From: JACCXG01 sp963785755
Lineage (GTDB): Bacteria > Acidobacteriota > Vicinamibacteria > Vicinamibacterales > 2-12-FULL-66-21
NCBI GenBank assembly: GCA_963785755.1
Contig: CAWAXG010000071.1
Location: 1 to 64,000 of the forward strand
Length of the DNA: 64,000 nt
Reading direction: 5' to 3'
The notes under the pieces were generated by a model. The model was given only the letters and a program-made list of their open reading frames with translations. It was not told where the DNA came from and searched no databases. This document shows positions 1 to 9,787 of the stretch, in pieces (within the stretch, counting starts at the first letter, position 1; the number at the start of each line of letters is the position of its first letter). The position numbers and the translations under genes were made by a program.

Positions 1-2
1 AC

Positions 3-617
3 AGCGCCGTGCGGACCGAGGAGCAGACGACCATCGCGCGTCTTTGGTCCGGCGTCGGCACGACCACGGGTTTCTTCTCAGTGTGGAACAACGTGGCTCG
101 CGATGTCGTCCTCGCGCGTCAACTGTCGCTCGTCGAAACCGCCCGTGTGTTCGTGCTCGTGAACGTCTCGATCCACGATGCTCTCCAGACAACGCAAGCG
201 AGCAAGTTCGTGTACGGCGTGTGGCGCCCCGTGACCGCGATCCGCGCGGCCGACACGGATCTGAATCCCGATACCGATCCCGATTCGACCTGGCTGCCCT
301 TGATCACCACGCCCCCGTATCCCTCGTATGCCGGCAATCTGGCGACGATCGGAGCCAGCGCGGCGCGCGCCCTCCAACTCGTTTGCGGCACGAACGACGT
401 GCCAGTGGCCGTGACCTGGAGTCTGCCCGGCGGGCTACCCGGCGTCACACGGCACTTCGACGGTTTCTGGCAGGCCGCCGAAGAAGAAGCCATGGCCCGC
501 ATTTATGGCGGCATTCATTACCGGTTCGATCAGCAGGCCGGTCAGCAGGTCGGCCAGTCGGCCGCGGAGTTTGTGTTCGCCAACTTCATGCGGCCGCGCG
601 CTCGATGGTTCGACTGA
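3..617 (+). CDS. Vanadium-haloperoxidase-like PAP2 protein, C-terminal part
   Basis: The gene runs in from the left edge, so only about 204 C-terminal residues are visible. The order of motifs matches the vanadium-dependent haloperoxidase/PAP2 phosphatase fold: VYGVWRPVTAI (anion-binding Arg), PPYPSYAGN where the family normally has PSGH, and a final RIYGGIHYRFD block carrying the Arg and vanadate-binding His. The Ser-Gly-His of the middle motif reads Ala-Gly-Asn, so the usual acid/base His is missing. A paralogue lies on the other strand at 9788-11167. Members of this family are usually exported, but the N-terminus is outside the window. Confidence 0.8.
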   Translation, partial: SAVRTEEQTTIARLWSGVGTTTGFFSVWNNVARDVVLARQLSLVETARVFVLVNVSIHDALQTTQASKFVYGVWRPVTAIRAADTDLNPDTDPDSTWLPLITTPPYPSYAGNLATIGASAARALQLVCGTNDVPVAVTWSLPGGLPGVTRHFDGFWQAAEEEAMARIYGGIHYRFDQQAGQQVGQSAAEFVFANFMRPRARWFD

Positions 618-759
618 AGACTCGGCGTCCTGACCTGCCGATGGCAGTCGCGAGGCTTGGGTTCACCTGAGCCTCGCGACGAGCTGGTTTCGAGCGCATC
701 CGCCTTGGCGCGGTACTCGGTGGTCAGATCGTCTGGACTCGCCACTCCGGGAGAATCAG

Positions 760-1734
760 ATGTCTATTCCTCGCACGTCGATAGCCCTTTTGACGTTCAT
801 CATGGGCTTCCTGCCTTTCAAGCCCTCGGTTACGGCTCAACAACCTCAGGTTCCACCCGCCGCGAGCGGTACTCAAGTCGTTTTATTAGGAACAGGAACC
901 CCTCCAGCGGATCCCGATCGCTCCGGACCCGCCACCGCCATCGTCGTAAACGGCACGCCATATCTTGTCGACATCGGAGCAGGGGTTGTAAGAAGGGCGA
1001 AATCTGCTGTTGCAGATCGCGGCATAAACGCCTTGGAACCGACAAACCTGCGCGTTGTATTTGTGACTCACTTGCATTCGGATCACGTCGTTGGTTATCC
1101 GGATCTGATTCTGACTCCCTGGGTGCTCGGACGGCGAGTTCCGTTGGAGGTCTATGGCCCGCCCGGAATCAAGCACATGACTGCACATGTCCTCGAAGCT
1201 TACCGCGCGGACTTTGAAACGCGCTCGAAGCACTATGAAGAGAAGTTGTATGCAGTGGGCTCATTTCCTGAGGGGCACAAAGTTAACGCGCACGAAATCA
1301 AACCTGGCGTGGTTTACAAAGATGCGAATGTCACAGTTACTGCATTTCCGACAGCGCATGCCATGGACAGTTACGGATACCGGTTCGAGACAGCGGATCG
1401 AAGCATCGTCATCTCAGGCGATACAAACCCGACGCAGGCTACGATCGACGCCTGCAATGGTTGCGACGTCTTGATCCACGAAGTGTTAACCCACGACTGG
1501 CTGTCGCGACGACCGGATTTTGTTAACTACGCCGCGAAGTTTCATACAACCACAAGCCAACTTGCCGAGCTGGCGACGAAAGCCAAACCGCGCTTGCTCA
1601 TTCTTTACCATGCGTCGATTGCGTGGCGACCTGTAGTTGATAATCAGCGGTCGAGACCAGAAGTGCTCCTGAGCGAAATCATCTCGAAGTATTCAGGACA
1701 TGTTGTGGTGGGGCGAGATCTGGATGTGTACTGA
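760..1734 (+). CDS. Exported metallo-beta-lactamase-fold hydrolase (RNase Z/arylsulfatase-like)
   Basis: 324 residues with an N-terminal signal peptide (hydrophobic segment to about residue 27). The metal site THLHSDH is visible (HxHxDH), followed by an SGDTNPTQ strand with the bridging Asp and later His residues, the order seen in the RNase Z/AtsA-like branch of the metallo-beta-lactamase superfamily. The start ATG is preceded by GGGAG six bases upstream. A signal peptide makes tRNA processing unlikely; a periplasmic phosphodiester, sulfate-ester or lactone hydrolase is more plausible. The substrate cannot be read from sequence. Confidence 0.85.
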   Translation: MSIPRTSIALLTFIMGFLPFKPSVTAQQPQVPPAASGTQVVLLGTGTPPADPDRSGPATAIVVNGTPYLVDIGAGVVRRAKSAVADRGINALEPTNLRVVFVTHLHSDHVVGYPDLILTPWVLGRRVPLEVYGPPGIKHMTAHVLEAYRADFETRSKHYEEKLYAVGSFPEGHKVNAHEIKPGVVYKDANVTVTAFPTAHAMDSYGYRFETADRSIVISGDTNPTQATIDACNGCDVLIHEVLTHDWLSRRPDFVNYAAKFHTTTSQLAELATKAKPRLLILYHASIAWRPVVDNQRSRPEVLLSEIISKYSGHVVVGRDLDVY

Positions 1735-1909
1735 GAGAATCCGAACGGAGCGAGAAGGGCTACAACCCTTTGCCAAATTGATTCGGGACAGCTGGTTTGC
1801 TAAGGTCGTCGTCATGTCCGAGCGTTCCACCGAGCAGATACGCGAATTGCTCGACTCCATTTATCGCGTGGATGTGAGCGCAACTAATGACTCGAATGGA
1901 GGTGGCCCG

Positions 1910-2674
1910 ATGCTCCAGGCGCGCGGACTGACGAAGCGGTACGGCGGCGTGCTCGCGCTCGATCGCGTGAGCTTCGAGCTCCATCCCGGCGAGATCGTCG
2001 GCTACCTGGGCCCGAATGGATCCGGCAAGAGCACGACGGTCAATCTGGTCGTGGGGCTCCTCGACCCGAGCGCCGGCGAGATCTCGCTCGGAGGGATCCG
2101 TGCGTCCGAGGATCCGATCGCCTACAAGCGCCGCATCGGCTACGTCCCCGAAGAGCCCTCCCTCTACGCGCATCTGACGGCATCGGACTATCTCATGCTG
2201 GTCGGCCGGCTGCGCCGCCTGCCGGCGCACACGCTCCAGAAGCGCGTTCCCGAGCTGTTGAGCCTGCTGCAGCTGCACGACAGCCGCTATCGCTCGATGA
2301 CGACGTTCTCGAAGGGCATGCGCCAGCGCGTGCTCGTCGCGTCAGCGCTCCTCCACAATCCCGATCTGCTCGTGCTCGACGAGCCGTTCTCCGGGCTGGA
2401 CGTCAACGCCGGACTGCTGCTCCGGACGGTGATGCGCATCCTGGCGAGCGAGGGGCGGATGATCTTCTTCAGCACCCACCGCTTCGACATGGTCGAGAAG
2501 CTCTGCTCGCGCGTCATCGTGCTGTCATCGGGGCGGGTCGTGCTCGAGCGGCGCGTGGCCGACTTCCAGCGCGAGGGACCGGATTCGCTGGAGGAGACGT
2601 TCGTGCGGGCGACCCAGCAGCCCGACTTCGCGCCCCTCGCCCGGCAGATCGTCGACACGATCGCGGAAGCCTGA
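1910..2674 (+). CDS. ABC transporter ATP-binding protein (ABC-2 exporter type)
   Basis: The frame is open further upstream, but the start at 1910 is chosen because GGAGGT at 1898-1903 sits six bases before its ATG and the protein then has the usual length of 254 residues. Walker A is GPNGSGKST, the signature is the divergent FSKGMRQR, Walker B is LLVLDEPFSGLD and the switch His is in STHRFD. It belongs to the CcmA/NatA-type export ATPases. The next gene starts 1 bp after the stop codon and encodes the membrane partner, so the two form an operon. The cargo is unknown. Confidence 0.9.
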   Translation: MLQARGLTKRYGGVLALDRVSFELHPGEIVGYLGPNGSGKSTTVNLVVGLLDPSAGEISLGGIRASEDPIAYKRRIGYVPEEPSLYAHLTASDYLMLVGRLRRLPAHTLQKRVPELLSLLQLHDSRYRSMTTFSKGMRQRVLVASALLHNPDLLVLDEPFSGLDVNAGLLLRTVMRILASEGRMIFFSTHRFDMVEKLCSRVIVLSSGRVVLERRVADFQREGPDSLEETFVRATQQPDFAPLARQIVDTIAEA

Positions 2675-2675
2675 C

Positions 2676-4370
2676 GTGCGCGATCGACCGGAAAGCGTTC
2701 TGACGCGGCACTTCTTCACCTCGCTCTTCGACTTCGGATTCCTCTCGGACGATGGCGCCGAGTCCCTGAAGCGGGCGATGCTGGGGAGTCTCGCCGTCGC
2801 GCTCGCGATCGGCCTTCTGCTCACCAGGGTGTTCATGGCCAAGTACTCCGCGCTCTCGAAGGGGTCGTTCGACGACTACGCGCGCGCGGTCGTGGCCGAT
2901 CACGCGTTCCTGATGGCGATTCCGATGTGGGTCGTTGCCGGCGCCGTGGGGCTGGTGGGGCACTCGCTCTTCCCCGACCGGACGGACTTCCGCATCCTCA
3001 TGGCGGAACCGCTGTCGCGGCTGACGATCTTCTCGTCCAAGCTCGCGGCCTTGCTGCTTTTCGTCGGGCTGTTCGTCGCGGCCGCGCATCTCGCGCTGCT
3101 GCCTCTCGCCGCGCTCACGCTGGTGGGCGCCATGAAGACCGGGTCGATCCTGACGACTGCGCTGGCGTTCGGCTTGTCGAGCCTGAGCGGCAGTCTGTTC
3201 GCGGCGCTGGCGGTTGTTGCCATTCACGGACTGCTGGTGCTGTTCGCGCCGCGCGGGACGCTGCTCGCGGTCTCGGGCGCGGTGAGGAGCGCCCTGATCG
3301 GCGGACTCGTGCTCTCCTTGCCGCTCATTGGGCGGTTACCTGGCGACGGCAGGCGCATTCGCGTCGGATGCGTGGTGGCTCCCGTGGGTGCCGCCGGCAT
3401 GGTTCGTCGGGCTCGAGCGCTGGCTGATCGGAGAAAGCCGGTACGCGGCGCTGGCGACGGAGGCCGCAATTGCGGCCGTACTCGTGCTCGTCGTGTCCGT
3501 CGCCAGCTATGTCCTGCTCTATCGCCGGTTCGATCGGGTGATGCTGCAGCCGGCCGCTTCCCGGAGTGAAAGCGGCTGGCGCCGATCGCTGAATCGGTGG
3601 GTTGGCCGCGCGCCGGTGGGGCACGCCATCCGCCGCTTCGTTTCGCTCACGATCCGGCGCAGTGTCCTGCACCAGGGCCTGATCGTCGGTCTGCTCGCGG
3701 CCGCGGGAGGGTTCGTGCTCAACAGCCTGCTGAGTGCGAACGGGTGGAACAAGCCGCTCGACCTCCGCCTGCGATCGCCGTTCCTGTTGACGATCCTGTG
3801 GGCGCCAGTGACCATGATGTTCCTCGCGATTCCAGCCATCCGCGTCGCGCTGTCCGTGCCGCTCGACACGCGAGCGAACTGGGTGTTCCGGATGACCGAG
3901 GACGTCGCCGGCCGTGCCGAGGTCGCCGCGGCCGATCGTCCGCACCGTCCTGGCGCTCGGCGTGGTGCTGCCACTCGCGCTCCTCGGGCCGGTGCAATGG
4001 TGGGTGCTGGGTTCGTCGGCCGCTCGGCATCATCGCGCTCGAAGCGGTGATGGGGTGGCTGGTCGTGGAGTGGGTGATGTCCGAGTGGGGCCGCATCCCC
4101 TTCACGTGCTCATACATCCCCGGCAAGGGGTTCGTCCCTCACATGTTCGTCAAGGGCTTCGCGTCGTACATCGTCTTTACGACGGGGGCGACGATCGTCC
4201 TGCGCATCTCGCTCGGTCATCCGCCGGTGGGGCTCGTCATCGGGCTGATTGCCGGCGCCGCGGCGGGCGCGCTCAGCCTGCGTCGGACACGGCACGCTCC
4301 GCTCAGCCCGCTGCTGTTCGACGACGAGCTGCCGAGCGACGTCAATCCTCTGCGCCTGAATGCGGACTGA
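2676..4370 (+). pseudogene. ABC-2 type permease, interrupted by three frameshifts
   Basis: A roughly 560-residue membrane protein with multiple hydrophobic segments, translationally coupled to the ATPase before it. The coding frame moves by +1 three times: at 3330-3332, where removing one G from GGG restores LPLIGGYLATAG; near 3933-3937; and near 4013-4022. After these corrections the protein is continuous to LRLNAD at 4370. Three one-base insertions in one gene could mean true decay, but similar insertions recur throughout the window, so consensus error is likely. If intact it forms the channel of the exporter with the gene at 1910. Confidence 0.7.
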
Positions 4371-4443
4371 GTGCCGGGCAAGGGCACGCCAGTCCCTGCT
4401 GTGATGGCCTGAGGGACGAGCGGCAGCACAGTCGCGGCTGTCC

Positions 4444-4472
4444 TTGACACCATCCGGTACAGGGGATTCAAT
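4444..4472 (+). promoter_or_regulatory. Sigma70-like promoter for the M16 peptidase
   Basis: TTGACA at 4444-4449, a 17-base spacer and TTCAAT at 4467-4472 lie 28 bases before the protease start. The -35 is consensus and the -10 matches four of six positions. It is the only good candidate in the 130-bp gap. Confidence 0.5.
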
Positions 4473-4499
4473 CGCCGAATCCTCACTGGAGCCCACAAG

Positions 4500-7346
4500 A
4501 TGAAGCTGCGCCACGTAATCGTGCTCGCGTTCACCGCGTTGACCATCGGCACCACCGGCCTGGCCCGGATCGGCGCGCAGCAGAGCGCTGCGCTGCGCCA
4601 GGACGCCGTGCCCCGTCTCGAACACACGACCTTCACCCTGAAGAACGGCCTCAAGGTGATCCTCTCGCAGGACAAGCGGCTGCCGATGGTGGCCGTGAAT
4701 CTCTGGTATCACGTCGGCCCGGCCAACGAGATTCCCGGCCGTACCGGCTTCGCACACCTGTTCGAGCACATGATGTTCCAGGGCTCGAAGCACGTCGCCG
4801 CCGACACCCACTTCAAGCTGCTCGAGGCGGCCGGCGCCTCCGACATCAACGGCACCACCGACTTCGATCGCACCAACTACTTCGAGACGGTGCCGTCGAA
4901 CCAGCTCGAGCTCGCGCTCTGGATCGAGTCCGACCGCATGGGCTATCTGCTCGACGTCCTCGATCAGAAGGCGCTCGCCAATCAGCGCGACGTGGTCCGC
5001 AACGAGCGGCGTCAGAGCCTCGAGAACCAGCCTTACGGCGTCGCCGAAGAAGCGCTGTATCAGGCGATCTATCCCAAGGGGCACCCGTACCACGGGGTCG
5101 TCATCGGGTCGCACGCCGATCTGCAGGCGGCGCAGCTCGGCGACGTGCAGGAGTTCTTCCGGCAGTACTACACGCCGAACAACGCGAGCCTCGCGATCGT
5201 CGGCGACTTCGATCCGGCCGCCGCGCGCAAGCTGGTGGAGAAGTACTTCGGCGGCCTGAAGCGCGGCGCCGAGGTGCCGAAGATTACCGCGACGACCCCG
5301 CCGATCGCCGCCGAGAAGCGATTGACCGTGACCGATACCGTGCAGCTGCCGCGCGTCTACATGGCGTGGCTGACGCCGGCGATCTTCAAGCCGGGTGACG
5401 CCGAAGCGGATCTGGCCGCAGACATCCTCGGCGGCGGCAAGTCGAGCCGCCTGTACAAGGCGCTGGTCTACGACAAGCAGATCGCGCAGGCGGTCACCAC
5501 CACCCAGGAGTCACTGATCCTCGGATCGAAGTTCACGATCCAGGCGACGGCGCGGCCAGGCCACACCGCGGAGGAGCTCGAAGCCGTCATCAACGAGGAG
5601 CTGAAGCGGTTCGTCCAGCAGGGGCCTGACGCGACCGAGCTGGAACGCGCGAAGAACACCATCGAAACCCGCATCATCACCGGGCTCGAGACGCTCGGCG
5701 GCTTCGGCGGCAAGGCCGATCGCCTGAACAGCTACGAACATTACCTGGGCACGCCCGACTACCTCGGGAAGGATCTGCAGCGCTATCGCGGCGCCACCGC
5801 GGAGGCCGTCAAGACCTTCGCCGAGCAGCACCTGCAGCCCGCGAAGCGCATCGTTTTGTTCGCCGTGCCGGGCGAGAAGAAGCTGGCGGCCGAACCGGCG
5901 GCCGGTCCGGACCCGGCCGCGGGCGGCGCGCAGACGGTCAACGTCGCCGAGCCGTGGCGCAAGGACATGCCCAAGCCGGGCACCGTCAAGGCGGCGCAGT
6001 TCCCGACGCCCGACCAGTTCACGCTGCCGAACGGCCTGAAGGTGATCGTCAGCGAGCGGAGAGAACTGCCGGTCGTGTCGGCGAGCCTCGTCTTCGCGAG
6101 CGGCAGCGGCGCCAACCCCGCTGACATGCCGGGCCTCGCGAACTTCACCGCCGCGATGCTCGACGAAGGCACGAAGACGCGCAACGCGCTGCAGATCGCG
6201 GACGAAACTGCACGCCTCGGCGCGACCCTGGCCACCGCCTCGACGATGGATCAGTCGCAGATTTCGGTGACGTCGCTCGCGGCGCAATTCCCGCGCGCGC
6301 TCGACCTGCTCGCGGACGTCGCGCAGAATCCGACGTTCCCGCCGGAGGAAGTCGAGCGCCAGCGCGCCAGCCGCCTCGCCAATCTCGTGGCGGCGAAGAG
6401 CAACCCGGCGCAGATTGCGGCGCGTGTCATGGCGTCGGCGCTTTACGGCACGGCGCATCCCTACGGCTACACCGAGCTCGGCACCGAAGCCTCGAACAAG
6501 GCGATGTCCAGGGCGACGATGGAGGACTACTGGAAGCAGCAGCTCGTACCGGGCAATGCCGCGCTGGTCGTCGTCGGCGCGGTCTCGCGCAAGGAGCTCG
6601 AGGCGATGACGACGAAGGCGTTCGCCGGATGGGCGGGGAAGGCGGCGGCGCGAACCAAACTGCCGGCGCCGGGCGGCACCACCGCGAAGCTGGTGATTGT
6701 GGACATGCCGGGCGCGGCCCAGACTCAGGTGCGCGTCGCCAGCGTCGGGGTGCCGAGAGCGACGCCGGACTTCGAGGCGCTCGAGGTCGTCAACACCCTG
6801 CTCGGCGGGCTCTTCTCCAGCCGCATCAATCTCAACCTGCGCGAGGACAAGGGCTACACCTACGGCGCGTTCTCGACCTTCGCCTTCAGGCAGGAGGCCG
6901 GCCCGTTCTTCGTCGGGGCGGGCGTGCGGACCGACGCGACCGCGCCGGCCGTCACCGAGATTTACAACGAGATCAAGAAGATGAAGGACGTCGAGGTCAC
7001 GATGGACGAACTCACGCTCGGCAAGGACAGCCTCGTCCGCTCGATGCCCGGCAGGTTCGAGACCACCTCACAGGCGGCCGCCAGCTTCGCCACGCTGTTC
7101 GTCTACGACCTCGGGCTCGACTACTACTCGAAGTACATCGAGCGGGTCGTCGGCATCGACGCGGCCGTGGCGCACGCCGCGGCGCGGAAGCACCTGCAGC
7201 CGGAACGGATGCTGGTCGTGGCGGTCGGCGATCGCCAGAAGATCGAAGCCGAGCTGAAGAAGCTGAACCTCGGCGCGGCGGAGTACCGTGACGTGGACGG
7301 GAACGTGATCGCGACGCCCGCGGGCTCGGGAGGTGGAAACCAGTAA
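4500..7346 (+). CDS. Exported M16 (pitrilysin-family) zinc peptidase, two-domain
   Basis: 948 residues with a signal peptide ending near GARIGAQQ. The N-terminal half carries the inverted zinc motif HLFEH (HxxEH) inside GFAHLFEHMMFQGS and a downstream glutamate in VRNERRQSLENQPYG. The C-terminal half repeats the M16 fold (FTLPNGLKVIVSE) but has no HxxEH, so it is the usual non-catalytic partner domain. Such proteins degrade peptides in the periplasm. GGAG lies eight bases before the ATG. It stands alone with its own promoter. Confidence 0.92.
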   Translation: MKLRHVIVLAFTALTIGTTGLARIGAQQSAALRQDAVPRLEHTTFTLKNGLKVILSQDKRLPMVAVNLWYHVGPANEIPGRTGFAHLFEHMMFQGSKHVAADTHFKLLEAAGASDINGTTDFDRTNYFETVPSNQLELALWIESDRMGYLLDVLDQKALANQRDVVRNERRQSLENQPYGVAEEALYQAIYPKGHPYHGVVIGSHADLQAAQLGDVQEFFRQYYTPNNASLAIVGDFDPAAARKLVEKYFGGLKRGAEVPKITATTPPIAAEKRLTVTDTVQLPRVYMAWLTPAIFKPGDAEADLAADILGGGKSSRLYKALVYDKQIAQAVTTTQESLILGSKFTIQATARPGHTAEELEAVINEELKRFVQQGPDATELERAKNTIETRIITGLETLGGFGGKADRLNSYEHYLGTPDYLGKDLQRYRGATAEAVKTFAEQHLQPAKRIVLFAVPGEKKLAAEPAAGPDPAAGGAQTVNVAEPWRKDMPKPGTVKAAQFPTPDQFTLPNGLKVIVSERRELPVVSASLVFASGSGANPADMPGLANFTAAMLDEGTKTRNALQIADETARLGATLATASTMDQSQISVTSLAAQFPRALDLLADVAQNPTFPPEEVERQRASRLANLVAAKSNPAQIAARVMASALYGTAHPYGYTELGTEASNKAMSRATMEDYWKQQLVPGNAALVVVGAVSRKELEAMTTKAFAGWAGKAAARTKLPAPGGTTAKLVIVDMPGAAQTQVRVASVGVPRATPDFEALEVVNTLLGGLFSSRINLNLREDKGYTYGAFSTFAFRQEAGPFFVGAGVRTDATAPAVTEIYNEIKKMKDVEVTMDELTLGKDSLVRSMPGRFETTSQAAASFATLFVYDLGLDYYSKYIERVVGIDAAVAHAAARKHLQPERMLVVAVGDRQKIEAELKKLNLGAAEYRDVDGNVIATPAGSGGGNQ

Positions 7347-7469
7347 AGCCACCCTTCGCGCGAGGGGTACCCGCCGTCTGTCGACTGGTATTGCTGCGCT
7401 CGACACATCTCGGACCCGAAGCACCCGCATTTGGACTGAAGTCTTGCCCGTCCTGAGCGTGCCTGGCGG

Positions 7470-7737
7470 AGCTTCCGCCGACCTTGTCCTTCATGCGCGG
7501 ATGGCAGGCTACTGGACGCGTTTCGCCATGACAGGAAATCCGAACCGTGGCGATCACGCGGAATTCTCATGGGCACCATTCAACCGTCCCGATGGCCGCG
7601 GACGCGGAACCGACAAATACATCGTTCTGGATTCGGCCATCCAGGAGGGTGCGCGGCTGCGCGAGACACAGTGCGACTTCTTCGAGCCATTCTTCTTCCG
7701 GTCCGTTCTCGGTGGTGTGCCGGCCGCAGGCCAGTAA
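7470..7737 (+). pseudogene. Type-B carboxylesterase, C-terminal remnant
   Basis: Only the last 85-90 residues of a carboxylesterase are present: MAGYWTRFAMTGNPN, the typical final Trp-Phe-GxPN helix, then TDKYIVLDSAIQEG and RETQCDFFEP. The catalytic Ser and His regions are absent, and nothing recognisable lies between this piece and the M16 stop codon at 7346. I read it as a 5'-deleted gene. A second carboxylesterase fragment is at 53126-53249. Confidence 0.65.
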
Positions 7738-7778
7738 GACAGCAGTCTCCGGCAGCCGGATAACGTTTCGAGGAATCC

Positions 7779-8621
7779 ATGAAAACTCTGACGACGATGG
7801 TGGTTGGCTCGCTGCTGGTGGCGCAATCCCTGTACGCCAGGAACGCCGAACACGTTCCTTCCGACGCGACGTTTCACGGCACTTTCACAATCTCCGGACC
7901 GCTGCTGATGTTCAATGGCGAAGGATCCGCGACGCACCTGGGGCATTCAACTGTGGCCGGAGCCAGTCTGCTGGTGCCGGATCCCCTCAATCTCTGCTTC
8001 AACATCGTCCAGGATGCCGTCACTCTCACAGCCGCCAACGGCGACCAACTCCATCTCGTCAATGCGGGTCAGGACTGCCTGGATCCTGCTACGGGAAAGA
8101 TTACTGGTACCGCCGCGACAACAGTCGTTGGAGGCACGGGGCGGTTTGGCGGTGCAACCGGGAGCGGGACGGCGACGGTCGACGCGCAGGTGCTGGGACC
8201 GACAACCGACGGCGTGATGGGCACCTTCGTGCTGCGGTTCGCAGGCGAGATCAGTGCACCCGGCCGGAGTCGACTGACACACGGACGAGTTCAGAGGGGC
8301 CCTGTTCCACAAGACGCCCCCGAGCACTACACCCCAGCCACGGCACCCCGGAAAAACATCGCCCCCTGTCAACCTCGTGCCCACTTGTGCGTAATAAGAG
8401 GGAGACGCCACTCGGGCGTCGGGCCATATTTCGGAGAGCACCGTGAACAAACTGCTGGCCGTCGTGATGCTCGCGCTTCTGTTGTGTGTTGGCGCGGGCG
8501 CTCAGTCCGACGCCGAACTGACGGGTACGTGGCAGGGACAGACGCCGAACGGCATGAACCTGACGCTCGTGCTGGTGCAGAAGGACGATGCCTTCACCGG
8601 CACGCTGACGCGCGAGAGTGA
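7779..8621 (+). CDS. Secreted protein of unknown function with an out-of-frame C-terminal extension
   Basis: Starts with a clear signal peptide (MKTLTTMVVGSLLVAQSLYA) behind GAGGAATCC. Residues 25-165 are beta-rich with Gly/Thr repeats (GTGRFGGATGSGTATVD), resembling small secreted beta-barrel proteins; I recognise no family. From about position 8265 the composition changes to Arg/Gly/Pro-rich and the last 180 bases overlap the next gene in another frame. The natural stop was therefore probably lost by a mutation or frameshift near 8260-8275, and the real protein ends there. Confidence 0.55.
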   Translation: MKTLTTMVVGSLLVAQSLYARNAEHVPSDATFHGTFTISGPLLMFNGEGSATHLGHSTVAGASLLVPDPLNLCFNIVQDAVTLTAANGDQLHLVNAGQDCLDPATGKITGTAATTVVGGTGRFGGATGSGTATVDAQVLGPTTDGVMGTFVLRFAGEISAPGRSRLTHGRVQRGPVPQDAPEHYTPATAPRKNIAPCQPRAHLCVIRGRRHSGVGPYFGEHREQTAGRRDARASVVCWRGRSVRRRTDGYVAGTDAERHEPDARAGAEGRCLHRHADARE

Positions 8622-8796
8622 GTCGACGCCGATCTCGGAAGGGAAGGTCTCGAAGAACACCTTCACCTTCAAGGCAACACTCAGCGGCGAAACCGAGACC
8701 ATCGAGGGAACGTTCGACAAGACCGACATGAAGGCCTGGCTCACGCGGCAGGGGCCCGAGCGGACGGCGATGTTGAAAAGGGTGGAAGAGAAGTAG
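8443..8796 (+). CDS. Small secreted protein of unknown function
   Basis: 117 residues with a signal peptide ending at AGAQS, then a short beta-rich domain (ELTGTWQGQTPNG, LTLVLVQKDDAFTGTL) that reads like a lipocalin-like or hypothetical secreted domain common in Acidobacteriota. It starts with GTG after a GGAG and overlaps the extended 3' end of the preceding gene in another frame. Function is unknown. Confidence 0.7.
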   Translation: MNKLLAVVMLALLLCVGAGAQSDAELTGTWQGQTPNGMNLTLVLVQKDDAFTGTLTRESESTPISEGKVSKNTFTFKATLSGETETIEGTFDKTDMKAWLTRQGPERTAMLKRVEEK

Positions 8797-8847
8797 TCGA
8801 CTGCCGCGCTGGACCACAAACAGGCCAGATTGCGGGTCAGAATCTGC

Positions 8848-8853
8848 TAGAAT
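8848..8853 (+). promoter_or_regulatory. -10 element (TAGAAT) of the Phd/VapC module
   Basis: TAGAAT ends two bases before the first ATG (8855) and seven bases before the second in-frame ATG (8861). No Shine-Dalgarno is present. The spacing suggests transcription starts at the second ATG, giving a leaderless mRNA. No convincing -35 was seen. Confidence 0.35.
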
Positions 8854-8854
8854 C

Positions 8855-9106
8855 ATGGTCATGAAGCGGATCTCGATTCAAGACCTGAAGGCCCGGCTGT
8901 CGTCCGCGGTCGCGGAAGCCGAGTCGGGCAGCACGATCCTGATTACGCGTCACAACGAGCCCGTGGCGCAGCTGTGCCCTCCCCACCACCCGCAGAAGGT
9001 ACATTCGGGCCGGTCGATCGGCGTGGCTCGACTCAGACCCGCAGTCAAGCGCGCGACCAACGGCCGGTATCTCGCCGTGCTGATGGAAGACCGAGGCGAA
9101 CGGTGA
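8855..9106 (+). CDS. Phd/YefM-type antitoxin
   Basis: 83 residues beginning with RISIQDLKARLSSAVAEAESG and ILITRHNEPVAQL, the N-terminal DNA-binding/dimer fold of Phd/YefM antitoxins; the C-terminal part is the variable toxin-binding tail. It overlaps the toxin gene by four bases (GTGA), the usual translational coupling of type II modules. Start may be 8855 or 8861. It should repress its own operon together with the toxin. Confidence 0.85.
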   Translation: MVMKRISIQDLKARLSSAVAEAESGSTILITRHNEPVAQLCPPHHPQKVHSGRSIGVARLRPAVKRATNGRYLAVLMEDRGER

Positions 9107-9540
9107 GTCCGGACGCCGGGCGGGGCCGGCGCCGCCTGTATTTCGACACCTCGGCGTATCTCTGTATCCTGCTGGGCGAAGAGGAGTCCGACCGTCTCTC
9201 AGAAGAGGCTGCGCGGGCGGAACTGCTGTCCAGCGTGCTGCTCGTTCTCGAGGCGCGGCGCACGCTGATACGGCTGGCACGCGACGGTACGTTGAAGCCC
9301 GACCAGTACAAACGCTGCATGGAGCGGATCGATGAGGATACGGCCGCGTTCGCCCTGCGGGATCTCACGCTCGAGCTGTGCGCGTCCAACCTCATGCCCG
9401 CTGTGTCTACGCCGCGCTCACTCGATCTCGCTCACCTTCGCACAGCGCTGTGGTTCAACGCGTCTGAACCTCTTCATCGCTTCGTGACGATGGACGCCTC
9501 GCAGAGACAGGCGGCGAGGGACCTTGGGTTGCCGGTCTAG
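9103..9540 (+). CDS. PIN-domain toxin (VapC-like ribonuclease)
   Basis: 145 residues starting with GTG inside the antitoxin stop. The first acidic residue is in LYFDTSAYLCILLGEEES, the central Glu/Asp lies in RTLIRLARDG and LDLAHLRTAL, and the C-terminal FVTMDASQRQAARDLGL has the Asp of the fourth motif. These are the acidic residues of PIN-domain RNases. A second, unrelated Phd/VapC pair lies at 63120-63733. Confidence 0.85.
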   Translation: MSPDAGRGRRRLYFDTSAYLCILLGEEESDRLSEEAARAELLSSVLLVLEARRTLIRLARDGTLKPDQYKRCMERIDEDTAAFALRDLTLELCASNLMPAVSTPRSLDLAHLRTALWFNASEPLHRFVTMDASQRQAARDLGLPV

Positions 9541-9787
9541 CGCGGTCGCCCCGATTCCCGGATACCCAGATCTGCCGCATCGCGCGACGAGCTGTGATCC
9601 GAATTGTGCCCGCGGAATCAGCCGCCCTTTCCAATAGTCGAGATCGGGAGTGCTCCTGGACGGAAGCGACCTTTGATCACGATCAATGGATCGTACGAGG
9701 TGCCGACGCTGGCCGTAGAGCTACCAACAGGAATTTGCCGGCCGCCACGCGCGGGCGACGACCGGCTCGGACTCGGACTTACTTCTG

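Noticed and set aside
8974..9102. Longer start of the first VapC toxin inside the antitoxin gene
   Set aside because: The extra residues are the antitoxin read in another frame. GTG 9103 with the 4-base overlap gives the normal PIN-domain start.
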